A stretch of DNA of 64,000 nucleotides from CAIODY01 sp046051225 (GCA_046051225.1 JBJOOR010000014.1:1-64000), one strand, 5' to 3'. Counted from the stretch's first letter, positions 15,950 to 25,971 are shown. Made by a program: numbers and translations. The notes: a model not told the origin generated them from the sequence alone.

Positions 15950-18900
15950 ATGAAAAAATATTTAATACTACTTGTTGTACTATTAGCAAGCTATGGAGTA
16001 AAAGCACAATGCCCATACAATTTAGATGCAGTTGATACTTCTTGGGCTAATTGGCAAATTTTTACTGGAACTGTAGTTTCGGGAAGTGTTGGATTTCCGA
16101 CATTTCCAACTTATTCGCCAACAACACCTGTTTCCCACCTTGTGGTATATAAGGTTGGGCCAGGTTTTGCTAGTCCAAATTATTATTGGTCAAGAGATAC
16201 AATGACAGGTGGTAGTGGATTAGATCCTTATGGAGCTCAAACTGGGTATTATACAATACCTTATGTTTGTCCTTTTATTCCTGGAAATACTCATAGTCTT
16301 AGAATTGGGGATGATAAAACAGGTTCGCAAGCAGATAGGGTTAGATATGTGTACCACGTGCCTAGTAGCTATACAAGATTTTTTGCTCAATTTTATTATG
16401 CATTTATATTAAATGATGGTGGAAGTGGACATGCATATACCGATCAACCAAGATTTACAATTAGTATTATTGATTCTGCTACAGGATTACCAGTACCATG
16501 TAATCAATTTCAATTCGTTATACCTAATGGAGGGAGTGCAGCAGATAGTATTTTTCCGTCTACTACAGGAACTGATGTTTATTATAAACGATGGACGCCT
16601 GCAACTATTAATTTGAAAAATATGCAGGGGAGAACTATTTATTTTCAATTTGAAGCAACAGATTGTGCTTTCGGAGGACATTTCGGTTATGGTTATGTAG
16701 ATTTTACGGGATGTAGCCAAAGTATTATACAACAAATAGGTTGTTATGCAGGAAGTTTAACGCCAAGTAGTGATACTTTGGTTGGACCTAAGCATGCAAG
16801 TTTTGCCGATATGCGCTGGTATCAACGTTTGCCTTTTACTCCAGCCAACGAATTTGCAGGAACTGCCAATAAGGATACGATTATAATCCCTCCTGTAATT
16901 ACCCAAGATACTGTGTATGTTTTAATTACACCATTGCCTGGTTTTGGTTGTTTAGATACATTTATGGCTATTATTACTCCTCCAACACCACCAATTGCCC
17001 ATTTTATTTATCCTCAAACTTATTGCAATACAAGTTCATTACAATTTTCCGATAGTTCGTATACCACCACAATAGGAGACTATGTAAATCATTGGGCTTG
17101 GGATTTTGGAGATAATACCACCTCAACTCTTCCTAATCCAGTTCATAATTACGTAGCTAATGGCACTTATTTAGTTTCATTAATCATTTCAACTAAAAAT
17201 GGTTGTATGTCGGATACTGATTATGCCACGATTGTTATTAATCGAAATCCGCCATTGGATACAATTGGTGTATCTAAAGATACTATCTGCGCACCTTATA
17301 CCACCACTACTATTTCATTATTGAATAGTGTACCAGCAGGATCAACTTATTTTTGGACATATACAGGTTTATCATTAGTTAGCACAACAGGTGGTTCTAT
17401 TACTCTGAAAGGAAATACAGTGGGTCATTTTCCAGTTCATGTTCATTGTGTACCGCCACCAGGATCAACTTATTGCGATTTCTTTGGCGATACATCAATA
17501 TATGTAAAAGGCTTCGAACCACCATTATTTTTAGATGGTGTAGATTCGATTTGTTTGCATGATGTAACCACTATTAATTTAAGTAGTAAGCCAGCCAATT
17601 GTGGCCCTAGTACAACACCATGTGTAGGTATCCCATCTTCTTATCCAATAGGAACAAATAGTTCAACAACAACAGGGCAACCAACACCATTTTATGGTTT
17701 TTATACCGAACAAAAAATGCAGATGATATATACTGCTGCAGAATTAGCTGCTGCTGGATTTAACGGAGGTCAGATATCAGAATTGGCATTTGAAGTGTTG
17801 ACAAAAGGAAGTACAGCACCATATCAAAATTTTAATATTAAATTAGCTTGCGTACCTTATTCTGATTTTCCAACTCCATCGGCATTTGATGTAACAACTA
17901 CAAAAACTGTAGTATATTCTAATATTGCATATAATACATTTGCAGGTACAAATAATTTTGTATTTAATGTAACGCCTTATGATTGGGATGGTGTATCAAA
18001 CTTATTAGTAGAAGTTTGTTTTGACAATGGGTCATCTAACTTTACTCAAACTGATAATGTTAAAAAATCAAACCTAGGTGCAGGCAATAATAAATGTGTG
18101 TATGCATTTTCAGATACTGATCCTCTAGCTGGTTGCGACCCACTATATGATGGCAATACTATGTATCCTGCTACTTTTACATCTAATCCTAACGATAGAC
18201 CAGACATTACATTTAAAGGTTGTAATGCAGTATTAGCGCCCTCGGTAGTAATAACCTGGGGAGCAAATCCAGGGCCGTTTTCACCGATTACAACAACAGC
18301 CAATAGTGCATCAGTAGCACCATTAGTAAATACAGACTATACAGTAAATGCATCGGACAATGGTTGTACAAATTCACAATACTTCCATGTAGAACAAATG
18401 ACCAAGAATTTTATCCATGCAAGTAAAGATACATCAATATGCAAAGGAGCATCAGTAGCCTTAACAGTAACAGGCACAGGTCCAGCACCAGCCATACCAG
18501 TACCTTGTTCGGTAAATACAACAGGCGGTTGCACAGGTACACCATTAACAGCGCCAGTGATAGGTACAGGCACACAAAGCACAACATACACTCCATTTGA
18601 TTATGCAAACAGCAATGAACATTATTTAATGCGTTATACCGCATCAAGTGTGTTAGCTGCATTTGGCAATGTACCAGGTCCAAAAACGATAACTGAATTG
18701 GACTTAAATGTATTGCAGAAAAATACATCATTACCTATTCCTAATTTGACAATACGGATGCAGTGTGTACCCACCAACTATGTATTCCCAACTACCAGTT
18801 ACCCAGTAGGCGGTTTAGTTGTAAGAAGCCCAAGTAATTATAATACAATAGTAGGATGGAATAATTTTACATTAACATCGCCTTATAATTGGGATGGCGT

Positions 18901-21688
18901 AAGCGATTTATTAGTAGAATTTTGTTTTAATGGAGGATTTGATAATACGGATTCAGTACAAGGAACTACGATGGCAGGCAATTGTGTATTATATGGTGTA
19001 AATTCAGGAAGTATAACAGGTTGTAATATAACAGCTCCATCAGCAGTATCAAATTCATTACCTAATATACGTTTTCATTATTGTAATGTAAGTGTAAATC
19101 CATCGGTATTAAATTATCATTGGACATCATTACACAATAGCATACCAGCAGGAGTGAATGTAGATAATGATACGATACAAATGCTAGTAAACAAAACAGA
19201 TACGTTTATTGTGTATTTATTAGGTACGTCAACCAATCCGTTTTGCCCAGTAAAAGATACTGTGGTGGTAACGGTATCAAATGCATTATCAACTTATCCA
19301 TCGCATGATACGGTGGTGTGCAAAGGAAATTTGGTAAGCTTACATAATCAATTACTTACCCCAGGTATGACAATAGATAGCATAAAATGGAGTACAGATT
19401 ATTCAGCTAATCATTTATTAACTTGTAAAAAATGTTTGGTAACTACTGATAGCAGTTATGTAAGTCATCATGTTTATTCAACCATAATAACTAATTTGGG
19501 TTGTCAAAAAACAGATACTATATTTATTCGTAATCCTATTTTACCAACTAATTTATTTACGGTAACTAATCCTATATGTTTAAATACGCCAAACACGATA
19601 ACTTATACAGGTAATGGAACAAATGCATATACCTACAATTGGAATTTAGATGCAGGTAGTAATCCAGCAAGTGGTATATTAGGTCAAGGGCCATTAACAG
19701 TATCGTGGAATATAGCAGGGGCTAAACATGTAAAACTAACGATAGATACGATAGGGTGTAAAGTATCATCTACTGATAGTGTATATGTAATACCTGTATT
19801 AGATGCTACATTTACATTAAGCAAACATGTGATATGCGCAGGCGATTCTATCCAAATGTTGTATGCAGGCACAAGTAATACAATAGCAGGAACGCTATTT
19901 ACTCCGTCAGCTAATGGCTCAACTGGAGTACATGGTAATAATATAGCTGTATCGCCAATTACTTATACCTATGCAACGGCAGGTAAATACTATCTTAATT
20001 TAACGGTAGAATATGCAGGTCATCTTTGTCCTGTAACGTATGTAGATTCGATAGAAGTGTATGCTATACCATCATCAAACTTTACGATAAATAAGACAGA
20101 TATATGCAGTGGCGATAATGTATTGGTAACTTATACAGGCAAAACTTCGGTAGCTGGAGCAGCACCACAGTATGCTTGGAACTTTGCTAATCCATCAAAC
20201 ATTGCAAATGGAACTGTAGCTGTAAATATGGATACTACATTAACGTACACTAATTTATCATCATCAGTAGCGGTTAAAAATGTTACCTTAACAGTTACTC
20301 AAAATGGATGTGTATCTACTACAACAACCCATTCGGTAAATGTGCATGTAATACCAGTAGCAAAAATAGATGTAATAGAACAATTAACATGTTCGGGCAT
20401 AGATGTACATACTAATTCTAATGGTAGTGTAGTAGAAAATGTGGCTAATGCCAATTATATATGGACAAGTACCCCATTGCCAACTATACCATCTAGTACA
20501 ACGTTTTCGGGATTAGGACAAAATGGACCATTTCCATTATCATTTAGTAATGATACTAACTTGGTAAAAGATTATGTGATGTTGCAAATTATAGAAAATG
20601 GATGTACATCAAATGTAGCTATAGATTCGGTAGATGTATTACCAAATCCAATGGCATCATTTAGAGTAATACCTGACAAAATATGTTCAGGCCAAACAGC
20701 TACATTTGTATTTAATGGTGTAATAGATACAAGTTGTACAACTTGTACAAATATCTATACGTGGACTTTTCCAACGGGTTCTAATATTCAAGAACCTGTG
20801 CCAGGAACAGCAACTGTTACATTCACTAATACCGATATGTTTACGATGCCAAATAATGGGACTTTGTCAGTTGGTCAAAAACATTATTTACCAAATGGAA
20901 CAACTCAAACTTGTCCCAGCAATAATTATACAGCCCCTGTAATGGTGCATCCATTGCCAAAAATAGATATTACAGGTCCGGTAGATATATGTGATAAAAC
21001 AACATCATACCTATCAACTAGTGTAAATTATGTAAAATATTTATGGAGTGATGGCTCAACAAATGATACGATAAAAATTACTCATGGAGGGGATTATAGC
21101 GTAACAGTAACAGATGTAAACAAATGTGTAAGCCAAGCCTTAACACACATTACAGTGCATCCAATACCAGTAGCTAATGCAGGCGAAGACCAATTAATAT
21201 TTACGGGCAATGCTGCATTTTTGAATGGTAGCAAAAGCTTTGGTGGAGATGCTTATTTATGGACACCCAACAAAAACATAGATGCCCCAACGATAGTAAG
21301 CCCAGTAGTATCGCCAACAGAAACAACACCATACATATTAACGTATTATAACACGGCAGTAGGCTGTGTTGATTATGATACAGTAATCATTAAAGTAAGA
21401 GATTGCGAACCATTAGTATTGCCAAATGCATTTACACCAAATGGAGATAATATTGATGATTACTTTATGGTATTAAATCCGAATGATTATTACAGATTAG
21501 TACGTTTAGAAATATATAATCGTTGGGGTGAATTGGTTTATGCAACAAATGACAAAAACAACAAAGGTTGGGATGGTCAGTTTAGAGGTGTAAATCAAGA
21601 AGTGGGTACATACATTTATCATGTAACAGCCGAATGTGGTGGTGGTAAATTAATGAATGTCAAAGGTGATGTAACACTGCTTAGATAA
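15950..21688 (+). CDS. Giant T9SS type B surface protein with two nested six-Cys modules (protein C)
   Basis: A 1912-aa secreted protein, the largest of the locus. Signal peptide about 1-19 (ends GVKAQ). The N-terminal domain (CPYNLDAVDTSWANW to HFGYGYVDFTGC) is related to A and B. A PKD domain is near residue 380 (WAWDFGDNTTSTLPNPVHNY). Two nested modules lie at residues 551-758 (bases 17600-18223, CX6C start) and 853-1045 (18506-19084, CX7C start), each with extra cysteines beyond the shared six. About five PKD-like repeats follow (residues 1198-1670), then an Ig-like domain and the type B sorting domain (LPNAFTPNGDNIDDYF, IYNRWGELVY, GWDGQFRG, GDVTLLR). From about 18.2 kb onward it appears to use ACA, GCA, GTA and ATA codons more than protein B does. 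A terminator follows at 21709-21746. Confidence 0.9.
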   Translation: MKKYLILLVVLLASYGVKAQCPYNLDAVDTSWANWQIFTGTVVSGSVGFPTFPTYSPTTPVSHLVVYKVGPGFASPNYYWSRDTMTGGSGLDPYGAQTGYYTIPYVCPFIPGNTHSLRIGDDKTGSQADRVRYVYHVPSSYTRFFAQFYYAFILNDGGSGHAYTDQPRFTISIIDSATGLPVPCNQFQFVIPNGGSAADSIFPSTTGTDVYYKRWTPATINLKNMQGRTIYFQFEATDCAFGGHFGYGYVDFTGCSQSIIQQIGCYAGSLTPSSDTLVGPKHASFADMRWYQRLPFTPANEFAGTANKDTIIIPPVITQDTVYVLITPLPGFGCLDTFMAIITPPTPPIAHFIYPQTYCNTSSLQFSDSSYTTTIGDYVNHWAWDFGDNTTSTLPNPVHNYVANGTYLVSLIISTKNGCMSDTDYATIVINRNPPLDTIGVSKDTICAPYTTTTISLLNSVPAGSTYFWTYTGLSLVSTTGGSITLKGNTVGHFPVHVHCVPPPGSTYCDFFGDTSIYVKGFEPPLFLDGVDSICLHDVTTINLSSKPANCGPSTTPCVGIPSSYPIGTNSSTTTGQPTPFYGFYTEQKMQMIYTAAELAAAGFNGGQISELAFEVLTKGSTAPYQNFNIKLACVPYSDFPTPSAFDVTTTKTVVYSNIAYNTFAGTNNFVFNVTPYDWDGVSNLLVEVCFDNGSSNFTQTDNVKKSNLGAGNNKCVYAFSDTDPLAGCDPLYDGNTMYPATFTSNPNDRPDITFKGCNAVLAPSVVITWGANPGPFSPITTTANSASVAPLVNTDYTVNASDNGCTNSQYFHVEQMTKNFIHASKDTSICKGASVALTVTGTGPAPAIPVPCSVNTTGGCTGTPLTAPVIGTGTQSTTYTPFDYANSNEHYLMRYTASSVLAAFGNVPGPKTITELDLNVLQKNTSLPIPNLTIRMQCVPTNYVFPTTSYPVGGLVVRSPSNYNTIVGWNNFTLTSPYNWDGVSDLLVEFCFNGGFDNTDSVQGTTMAGNCVLYGVNSGSITGCNITAPSAVSNSLPNIRFHYCNVSVNPSVLNYHWTSLHNSIPAGVNVDNDTIQMLVNKTDTFIVYLLGTSTNPFCPVKDTVVVTVSNALSTYPSHDTVVCKGNLVSLHNQLLTPGMTIDSIKWSTDYSANHLLTCKKCLVTTDSSYVSHHVYSTIITNLGCQKTDTIFIRNPILPTNLFTVTNPICLNTPNTITYTGNGTNAYTYNWNLDAGSNPASGILGQGPLTVSWNIAGAKHVKLTIDTIGCKVSSTDSVYVIPVLDATFTLSKHVICAGDSIQMLYAGTSNTIAGTLFTPSANGSTGVHGNNIAVSPITYTYATAGKYYLNLTVEYAGHLCPVTYVDSIEVYAIPSSNFTINKTDICSGDNVLVTYTGKTSVAGAAPQYAWNFANPSNIANGTVAVNMDTTLTYTNLSSSVAVKNVTLTVTQNGCVSTTTTHSVNVHVIPVAKIDVIEQLTCSGIDVHTNSNGSVVENVANANYIWTSTPLPTIPSSTTFSGLGQNGPFPLSFSNDTNLVKDYVMLQIIENGCTSNVAIDSVDVLPNPMASFRVIPDKICSGQTATFVFNGVIDTSCTTCTNIYTWTFPTGSNIQEPVPGTATVTFTNTDMFTMPNNGTLSVGQKHYLPNGTTQTCPSNNYTAPVMVHPLPKIDITGPVDICDKTTSYLSTSVNYVKYLWSDGSTNDTIKITHGGDYSVTVTDVNKCVSQALTHITVHPIPVANAGEDQLIFTGNAAFLNGSKSFGGDAYLWTPNKNIDAPTIVSPVVSPTETTPYILTYYNTAVGCVDYDTVIIKVRDCEPLVLPNAFTPNGDNIDDYFMVLNPNDYYRLVRLEIYNRWGELVYATNDKNNKGWDGQFRGVNQEVGTYIYHVTAECGGGKLMNVKGDVTLLR

Positions 21689-21708
21689 TTATAAAAATAT
21701 ATTTACAC

Positions 21709-21746
21709 AAAAAAGGTTGTTAGCAAAATTGCTGACAACCTTTTTT
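21709..21746 (+). terminator. Terminator of the giant surface-protein locus
   Basis: Arms of 17 bases (six A, GGTTGT, T/C mismatch, AGCA paired with TGCT, GACAACC, six T) around a 4-base loop, 20 bases after the stop of protein C. It is the first strong terminator after 6459, consistent with proteins A to C being read through. Confidence 0.9.
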
Positions 21747-21813
21747 GTTTTACTAAAAACCTATTCAACAATAATTTGTTTCACAATCCTAAATTAAACA
21801 ATACATAAAATTG

Positions 21814-21821
21814 TATTTTTG
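21814..21821 (+). promoter_or_regulatory. TAnnTTTG -7 box upstream of mrp
   Basis: TATTTTTG 18 bases before the ATG at 21840. Its last three bases are a TTG in frame with mrp that would otherwise be taken as the start codon. No clear TTTG -33 box is visible. Confidence 0.5.
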
Positions 21822-21839
21822 CTTTCCAATTTTTATAAA

Positions 21840-22940
21840 ATGAATATTACAAAAGAAAAAGTTTTAGAAGCTTTAAGTCATGTTGATGACCCAGATTTAA
21901 GAAAGGATTTAGTTACTTTAGGCATGATAAAAAATTTATCTGTAGAAGACAATAAAATTTCTTTTACAGTTGAATTAACTACTCCTGCTTGCCCCATGAA
22001 AGAAGCAATAAAAGGTGCTTGTTTAAATGCTATAAAATTAATGGTAAGTAAAGATGCTGTTGTAAATATTGCAATGAGCAGCAAGGTAACATCGCATAGA
22101 AAAGATGGTGATAGCGTTTTGCCAGGTGTTAAAAATATAATTGTTGTAGTTAGCGGAAAAGGTGGCGTAGGAAAATCTACCATAGCAACAAATCTTGCAT
22201 TAGGATTAGGCAAGATGAATGCAAAAGTTGGATTGCTTGATGCTGATATTTATGGGCCATCATTGCCTATCATGATGGGGTTGAAAGGACAAAAACCACC
22301 TATGGTAAGTGTTGATGGAAAACACATGATTTCACCCATAGAAAAGTATGGCATCAAAGCCATGTCGATAGGTTTATTAGTTGATGAAAAACAAGCAGTA
22401 GTGTGGAGAGGGCCAATGGTGAGTAGCGCATTACGTCAATTTATTACAGATGTATATTGGGGCGAATTAGATTATTTAATTATTGATATGCCTCCAGGCA
22501 CAGGCGATGTACATCTTACATTAGTACAAACCGTACCCGTAACGGGTGCTGTGGTTGTTACTACTCCACAAGATGTAGCATTAGCTGATGCAAGCAAAGC
22601 AATAAGTATGTTTAGCATGGGTCAAATAAAAGTACCTGTATTAGGCGTTGTAGAAAATATGGCTTATTTCACACCAGCCGAATTACCAAATAATAAATAT
22701 TATATTTTTGGAAAAGATGGCGGCAAAAAATTAGCTGATGAATTTCAATTACCCTTATTAGGTCAAATACCTTTAGTACAAGGTATTAGAGAAGGTGGCG
22801 ATAATGGATTGCCAGCTGTATTAAATAACGAACCCATTATTAAACAAGCATTTGAGGATTTATCATCTACTATTGCTCAACAAATAGCAATAAGAAATGC
22901 ACAATTATCGCCAACAAAATTGGTTGAAATTGTAAGTTAG
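21840..22940 (+). CDS. Mrp/ApbC-family P-loop ATPase, iron-sulfur cluster carrier
   Basis: Carries and delivers [4Fe-4S] clusters to apoproteins in the cytoplasm, using ATP. The 366-aa product has an N-terminal MIP18-type (DUF59) domain (VDDPDLRKDLVTLGMI, TTPACPMKE) and a C-terminal Mrp ATPase with the deviant Walker A loop SGKGGVGKST near residue 105 and DADIYGPSLPIMMG after it. The IDMPPGTGD motif is present near residue 216. The CxxC of the E. coli protein after VENMxY is replaced by FTPAEL, as in other Bacteroidota Mrp proteins to my knowledge. A longer frame from TTG 21819 exists, but that TTG is part of a promoter box, so ATG 21840 is preferred. The gene stands alone between a terminator and an ABC transporter. 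Confidence 0.93.
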   Translation: MNITKEKVLEALSHVDDPDLRKDLVTLGMIKNLSVEDNKISFTVELTTPACPMKEAIKGACLNAIKLMVSKDAVVNIAMSSKVTSHRKDGDSVLPGVKNIIVVVSGKGGVGKSTIATNLALGLGKMNAKVGLLDADIYGPSLPIMMGLKGQKPPMVSVDGKHMISPIEKYGIKAMSIGLLVDEKQAVVWRGPMVSSALRQFITDVYWGELDYLIIDMPPGTGDVHLTLVQTVPVTGAVVVTTPQDVALADASKAISMFSMGQIKVPVLGVVENMAYFTPAELPNNKYYIFGKDGGKKLADEFQLPLLGQIPLVQGIREGGDNGLPAVLNNEPIIKQAFEDLSSTIAQQIAIRNAQLSPTKLVEIVS

Positions 22941-22977
22941 TAGAGTTATTAAACAACACAATTTCGATTCATAAATT

Positions 22978-24717
22978 TTGAAAAGCAAAAGTATTATTTC
23001 ATTTCTATATCAGTTTGTAAAGCCTTATTGGCTTACGTTTTATAGCGCTATTTTATTGGCAGTATTGTTATCGGGCTTATCAGCATTTCGTCCGTTTTTA
23101 ACACAAATTACCATTGATAATTATGTGCTAAAAGCCAATATGCCCATGATTACCAAAATGGCATTATTGCTTTTATCAATGCTAATAATCGAAACCATTA
23201 TTCGTTATTTATTTATACTTTTTACCAACTCATTAGGGCAACAAGTAATTATGGAATTACGGAATGCTATCTTCAAAAAAGCGACACATTTTAATTTACA
23301 ATACTTCGACAATACACCTGTAGGAACTGTTGTAGCTCGTACTATTACTGATGTTGAAACCATCAACGATGTTTTTTCGGAAGGTATTATTTCGGTATTA
23401 GCCGATTTACTTTCCATTATTGCAGTAATGGCAATTATGTTTTATAGCAGTTGGCAATTAGCATTAATCACATTAATTGTATTTCCAATTTTATTAATCG
23501 CCACTTATTATTTTAAAGAAAGTGTAAACAAAAGTTATCAAGCCGAACGAACACAAATTTCAAACTTATATGCTTTTATTCAAGAGCATTTAAGTGGTAT
23601 GAGCATTATACAAATATTTAATTCTGAAAAACGTGAGTTTGCAAAATTTAAAGATATTAGTGGAAAGCTAAACAAAGCAAACATTGCATCAGTATGGGCT
23701 TACAGCATTTTTTTTCCTGTTGTTGAATTTTTATCGGCAGCAGCTTTAGCATTAATTATTTGGTGGGGATGCTCACACATGATTCATCAACATGCCACAC
23801 CAGGCTTATTGGTGGCATTTATTTCGTACATCAATTTATTGTTTCGTCCGTTGCGTTCGGTTGCTGATAAATTTAATACTTTGCAACGTGGCGTAATTGC
23901 TGGCGAAAGAATTAAAAATATTTTAGAACAAGAAAATGAAATAAAAAATGATGGTGTGATAGCCGATATTTCAATCAAAGGAAAAATTGAATTTAAAAAT
24001 GTATCCTTTCATTATATCGAAGGAACACCAGTTTTGAAGAATGTTTCATTTGTTATCGAACAAGGCAAAAGCCTTGCTATTGTTGGTTCTACGGGCAGTG
24101 GCAAAACATCGCTCACACAGTTGTTGTGTAGAAATTATGAATACCAACAAGGCATTATTTCATTAGATGATAATTCAATAGAAAAATATGATGTATCATT
24201 TTTAAGAAAAAATATTGGTGTTGTATTGCAAGATGTTTTTTTGTTTAGTGGAAGTATTTTTGATAACATTACTTTATATAATCCTGAAATTACTTTGCCA
24301 CAAGTTGAAGAAGCAGCTAAGATGATTGGCTTGCATGATTTTATTATGAAGTTGCCAAATGGTTATCATCAATCGGTAATGGAACGAGGCAATACATTAA
24401 GCCTTGGGCAGCGTCAATTAATTTCATTTTTAAGAGCTGTAATTTTTAATCCAGCAGTTTTAATTTTGGATGAAGCAACTTCTTCAATTGAATCCGAAAC
24501 TGAATTATTAATGCAAAATGCAATACCAAAATTATTGAAAAATAGAACTTCAATAATCATTGCTCATCGCCTTAGCACTATTGAGAATGCTGATAAAATT
24601 TTAGTTTTAGAAAAAGGTGAAGTAATAGAAAGTGGAACACATCAAGAGTTATTGGCGATGAAAAATCACTATTATAATTTATACCAAAAGCAATTTGTTA
24701 AAGCCATAAAAGAATGA
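22978..24717 (+). CDS. ABC transporter, fused permease and ATPase (MdlB/MsbA-like exporter)
   Basis: A half-transporter that would dimerise in the inner membrane and export a lipid, peptide or drug-like substrate using ATP. The 579-aa product has an N-terminal six-helix type 1 exporter domain (about residues 15-310) and a C-terminal ATPase with Walker A GSTGSGKTS near residue 370, Q-loop VLQDVFLFSG, signature LSLGQRQ, Walker B AVLILDEATS and switch histidine IIAHRLST. The signature LSLGQ differs from the usual LSGGQ at the third position, a variant seen in the MdlB/YheH branch. Start TTG at 22978 keeps the first hydrophobic segment; the gene is 37 bases after mrp. Substrate cannot be told. 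Confidence 0.92.
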   Translation: MKSKSIISFLYQFVKPYWLTFYSAILLAVLLSGLSAFRPFLTQITIDNYVLKANMPMITKMALLLLSMLIIETIIRYLFILFTNSLGQQVIMELRNAIFKKATHFNLQYFDNTPVGTVVARTITDVETINDVFSEGIISVLADLLSIIAVMAIMFYSSWQLALITLIVFPILLIATYYFKESVNKSYQAERTQISNLYAFIQEHLSGMSIIQIFNSEKREFAKFKDISGKLNKANIASVWAYSIFFPVVEFLSAAALALIIWWGCSHMIHQHATPGLLVAFISYINLLFRPLRSVADKFNTLQRGVIAGERIKNILEQENEIKNDGVIADISIKGKIEFKNVSFHYIEGTPVLKNVSFVIEQGKSLAIVGSTGSGKTSLTQLLCRNYEYQQGIISLDDNSIEKYDVSFLRKNIGVVLQDVFLFSGSIFDNITLYNPEITLPQVEEAAKMIGLHDFIMKLPNGYHQSVMERGNTLSLGQRQLISFLRAVIFNPAVLILDEATSSIESETELLMQNAIPKLLKNRTSIIIAHRLSTIENADKILVLEKGEVIESGTHQELLAMKNHYYNLYQKQFVKAIKE

Positions 24718-24812
24718 TAGAAGAAAGCAAATCTTTTTTTTATTTATAAAATCAATAGTATTACTTTTATAGCACAATTGCTTATTAATAAAACCAATAT
24801 AACACATTATTT

Positions 24813-25109
24813 ATGCGCAAAGCCGAATTATTTCAAGCCATTAGCGAAAAAACAGGCATACCCAAAGTAGATGTAATAATTACAGTAGAAGCATTTTTTA
24901 AAGAAGTAAAAGATTCGTTAAAAAAAGGCGAACCTATTTATGTAAGGGGCTTTGGCAGCTTTATATTGCAAAAACGAGCAGCCAAAATAGGCAGAATAGT
25001 AAAACAAAATATCGAAATAAAAATACCCGAACATCATATTCCTAAATTTAAACCTGCCAAAGAATTTTTACAAGAGATTAAAAAAATTAATTTTGCAGAA
25101 AAAGAATAA
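24813..25109 (+). CDS. HU/IHF-family DNA-binding protein
   Basis: A small basic nucleoid protein that bends DNA as a dimer. The 98-aa product has the helical N-terminal body (MRKAELFQAISEKTGI, VDVIITVEAFFKEVKDSL) followed by the saddle GEPIYVRGFGSFILQKRAAKIGRI and the DNA-binding arm, where the usual RNPxT is replaced by QNIEIKIPEHHIPKFKPAK. That arm form (I-x-I-P-x-H-x-x-x-F-K-P) is normal for the family. The position upstream of a TPR protein, the 29-aa ribosomal microprotein and RNase G is a common Bacteroidota arrangement. Confidence 0.95.
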   Translation: MRKAELFQAISEKTGIPKVDVIITVEAFFKEVKDSLKKGEPIYVRGFGSFILQKRAAKIGRIVKQNIEIKIPEHHIPKFKPAKEFLQEIKKINFAEKE

Positions 25110-25113
25110 CCCC

Positions 25114-25971
25114 TTGAATATAAAACCATTTCATCTAGCATTATTAGGCATTACACTGATAGCCCTATTATTTTTCTTTGCAAAAACCAAAGGGCCAAAC
25201 AAACCAATAACCGAAGAAGGGCATACTGCCAAAGCATCAACCAATGCCGCCCATATATCTACCATAGATTATAATAAGTTTATAGCCGAAGCAAAAAAAA
25301 ATATATCAGCAGATAAAGTAAAAATGATAGATAGCTTCGAACATCAATTAGCCAATACCAACACCACAGCTGTATCCAACAAAATATTAATCACTCAACA
25401 ATTAATAGCAGCATGGAAAGCCGCAGGTAGTAAAATTATTACCGCTCAATATGCAAAGCAATTAGCTAATCTTACACAACAACCCAAAGACTATGCACAA
25501 GCTGGCGATTATTTAGTAACAGCCTTCGAAACAGCAGCAGATAGCACCCTAAGCATACAATTGGGCAACGAAGCCTTTGAAGTATTGCAAAAAGCCATTG
25601 AAACAGATTCAACAAACATAGATAACAAAGTAAATATGGCTGCATGCCTTATGGAAAGCCGCCATCAGATAATGGATGGAGTACCTATTTTATTAGAAAT
25701 AGTAAAAAAATCGCCAAATCATTTGAAAGCTAATTTTATTTTAGCTAAATTTGCAGTCGTTTCGGGGCAATATGATAAAGCGATTATAAGATTAGAACGA
25801 TTAATAGCGAATAATCCCTCATACACCGATGCTTATTTGGTACTTGCAAATGCTTATTCATCAAAAGGTGATGTACAAAAAGCAAAAATAACATTGCAAC
25901 AATGTCAACAGCATACAACGGATGCTCGAATAAAAACCGAGCTAAATAAATTAATAAAACAATTTAACTAA
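25114..25971 (+). CDS. Membrane-anchored TPR protein
   Basis: A protein of about 285 aa with an N-terminal membrane helix (PFHLALLGITLIALLFFFA) and a mostly helical exterior or periplasmic part carrying tetratricopeptide repeats towards the C-terminus (AKFAVVSGQYDKAIIRLERL, NPSYTDAYLVLANAYSSKGD). TPRs hold other proteins; the partner is not evident. A frame from TTG 25093, inside the end of the HU gene, is also open, but that TTG closes a TAATTTTG box, so I place the start at TTG 25114 just after the HU stop; this choice is uncertain. Conserved neighbours (HU before; microprotein and RNase G after) suggest a housekeeping role. Confidence 0.85.
   Translation: MNIKPFHLALLGITLIALLFFFAKTKGPNKPITEEGHTAKASTNAAHISTIDYNKFIAEAKKNISADKVKMIDSFEHQLANTNTTAVSNKILITQQLIAAWKAAGSKIITAQYAKQLANLTQQPKDYAQAGDYLVTAFETAADSTLSIQLGNEAFEVLQKAIETDSTNIDNKVNMAACLMESRHQIMDGVPILLEIVKKSPNHLKANFILAKFAVVSGQYDKAIIRLERLIANNPSYTDAYLVLANAYSSKGDVQKAKITLQQCQQHTTDARIKTELNKLIKQFN

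Noticed and set aside
18411..18731. Minus-strand frame of 106 codons inside giant protein C
   Set aside because: Antisense shadow caused by the ACA/GCA/GTA codon run of the real gene; product is mostly Leu and Cys.
6459..21688. CRISPR-like or tandem DNA repeats in the giant genes
   Set aside because: Repetition is at protein level only; the DNA copies differ and there are no regular spacers or identical direct repeats.
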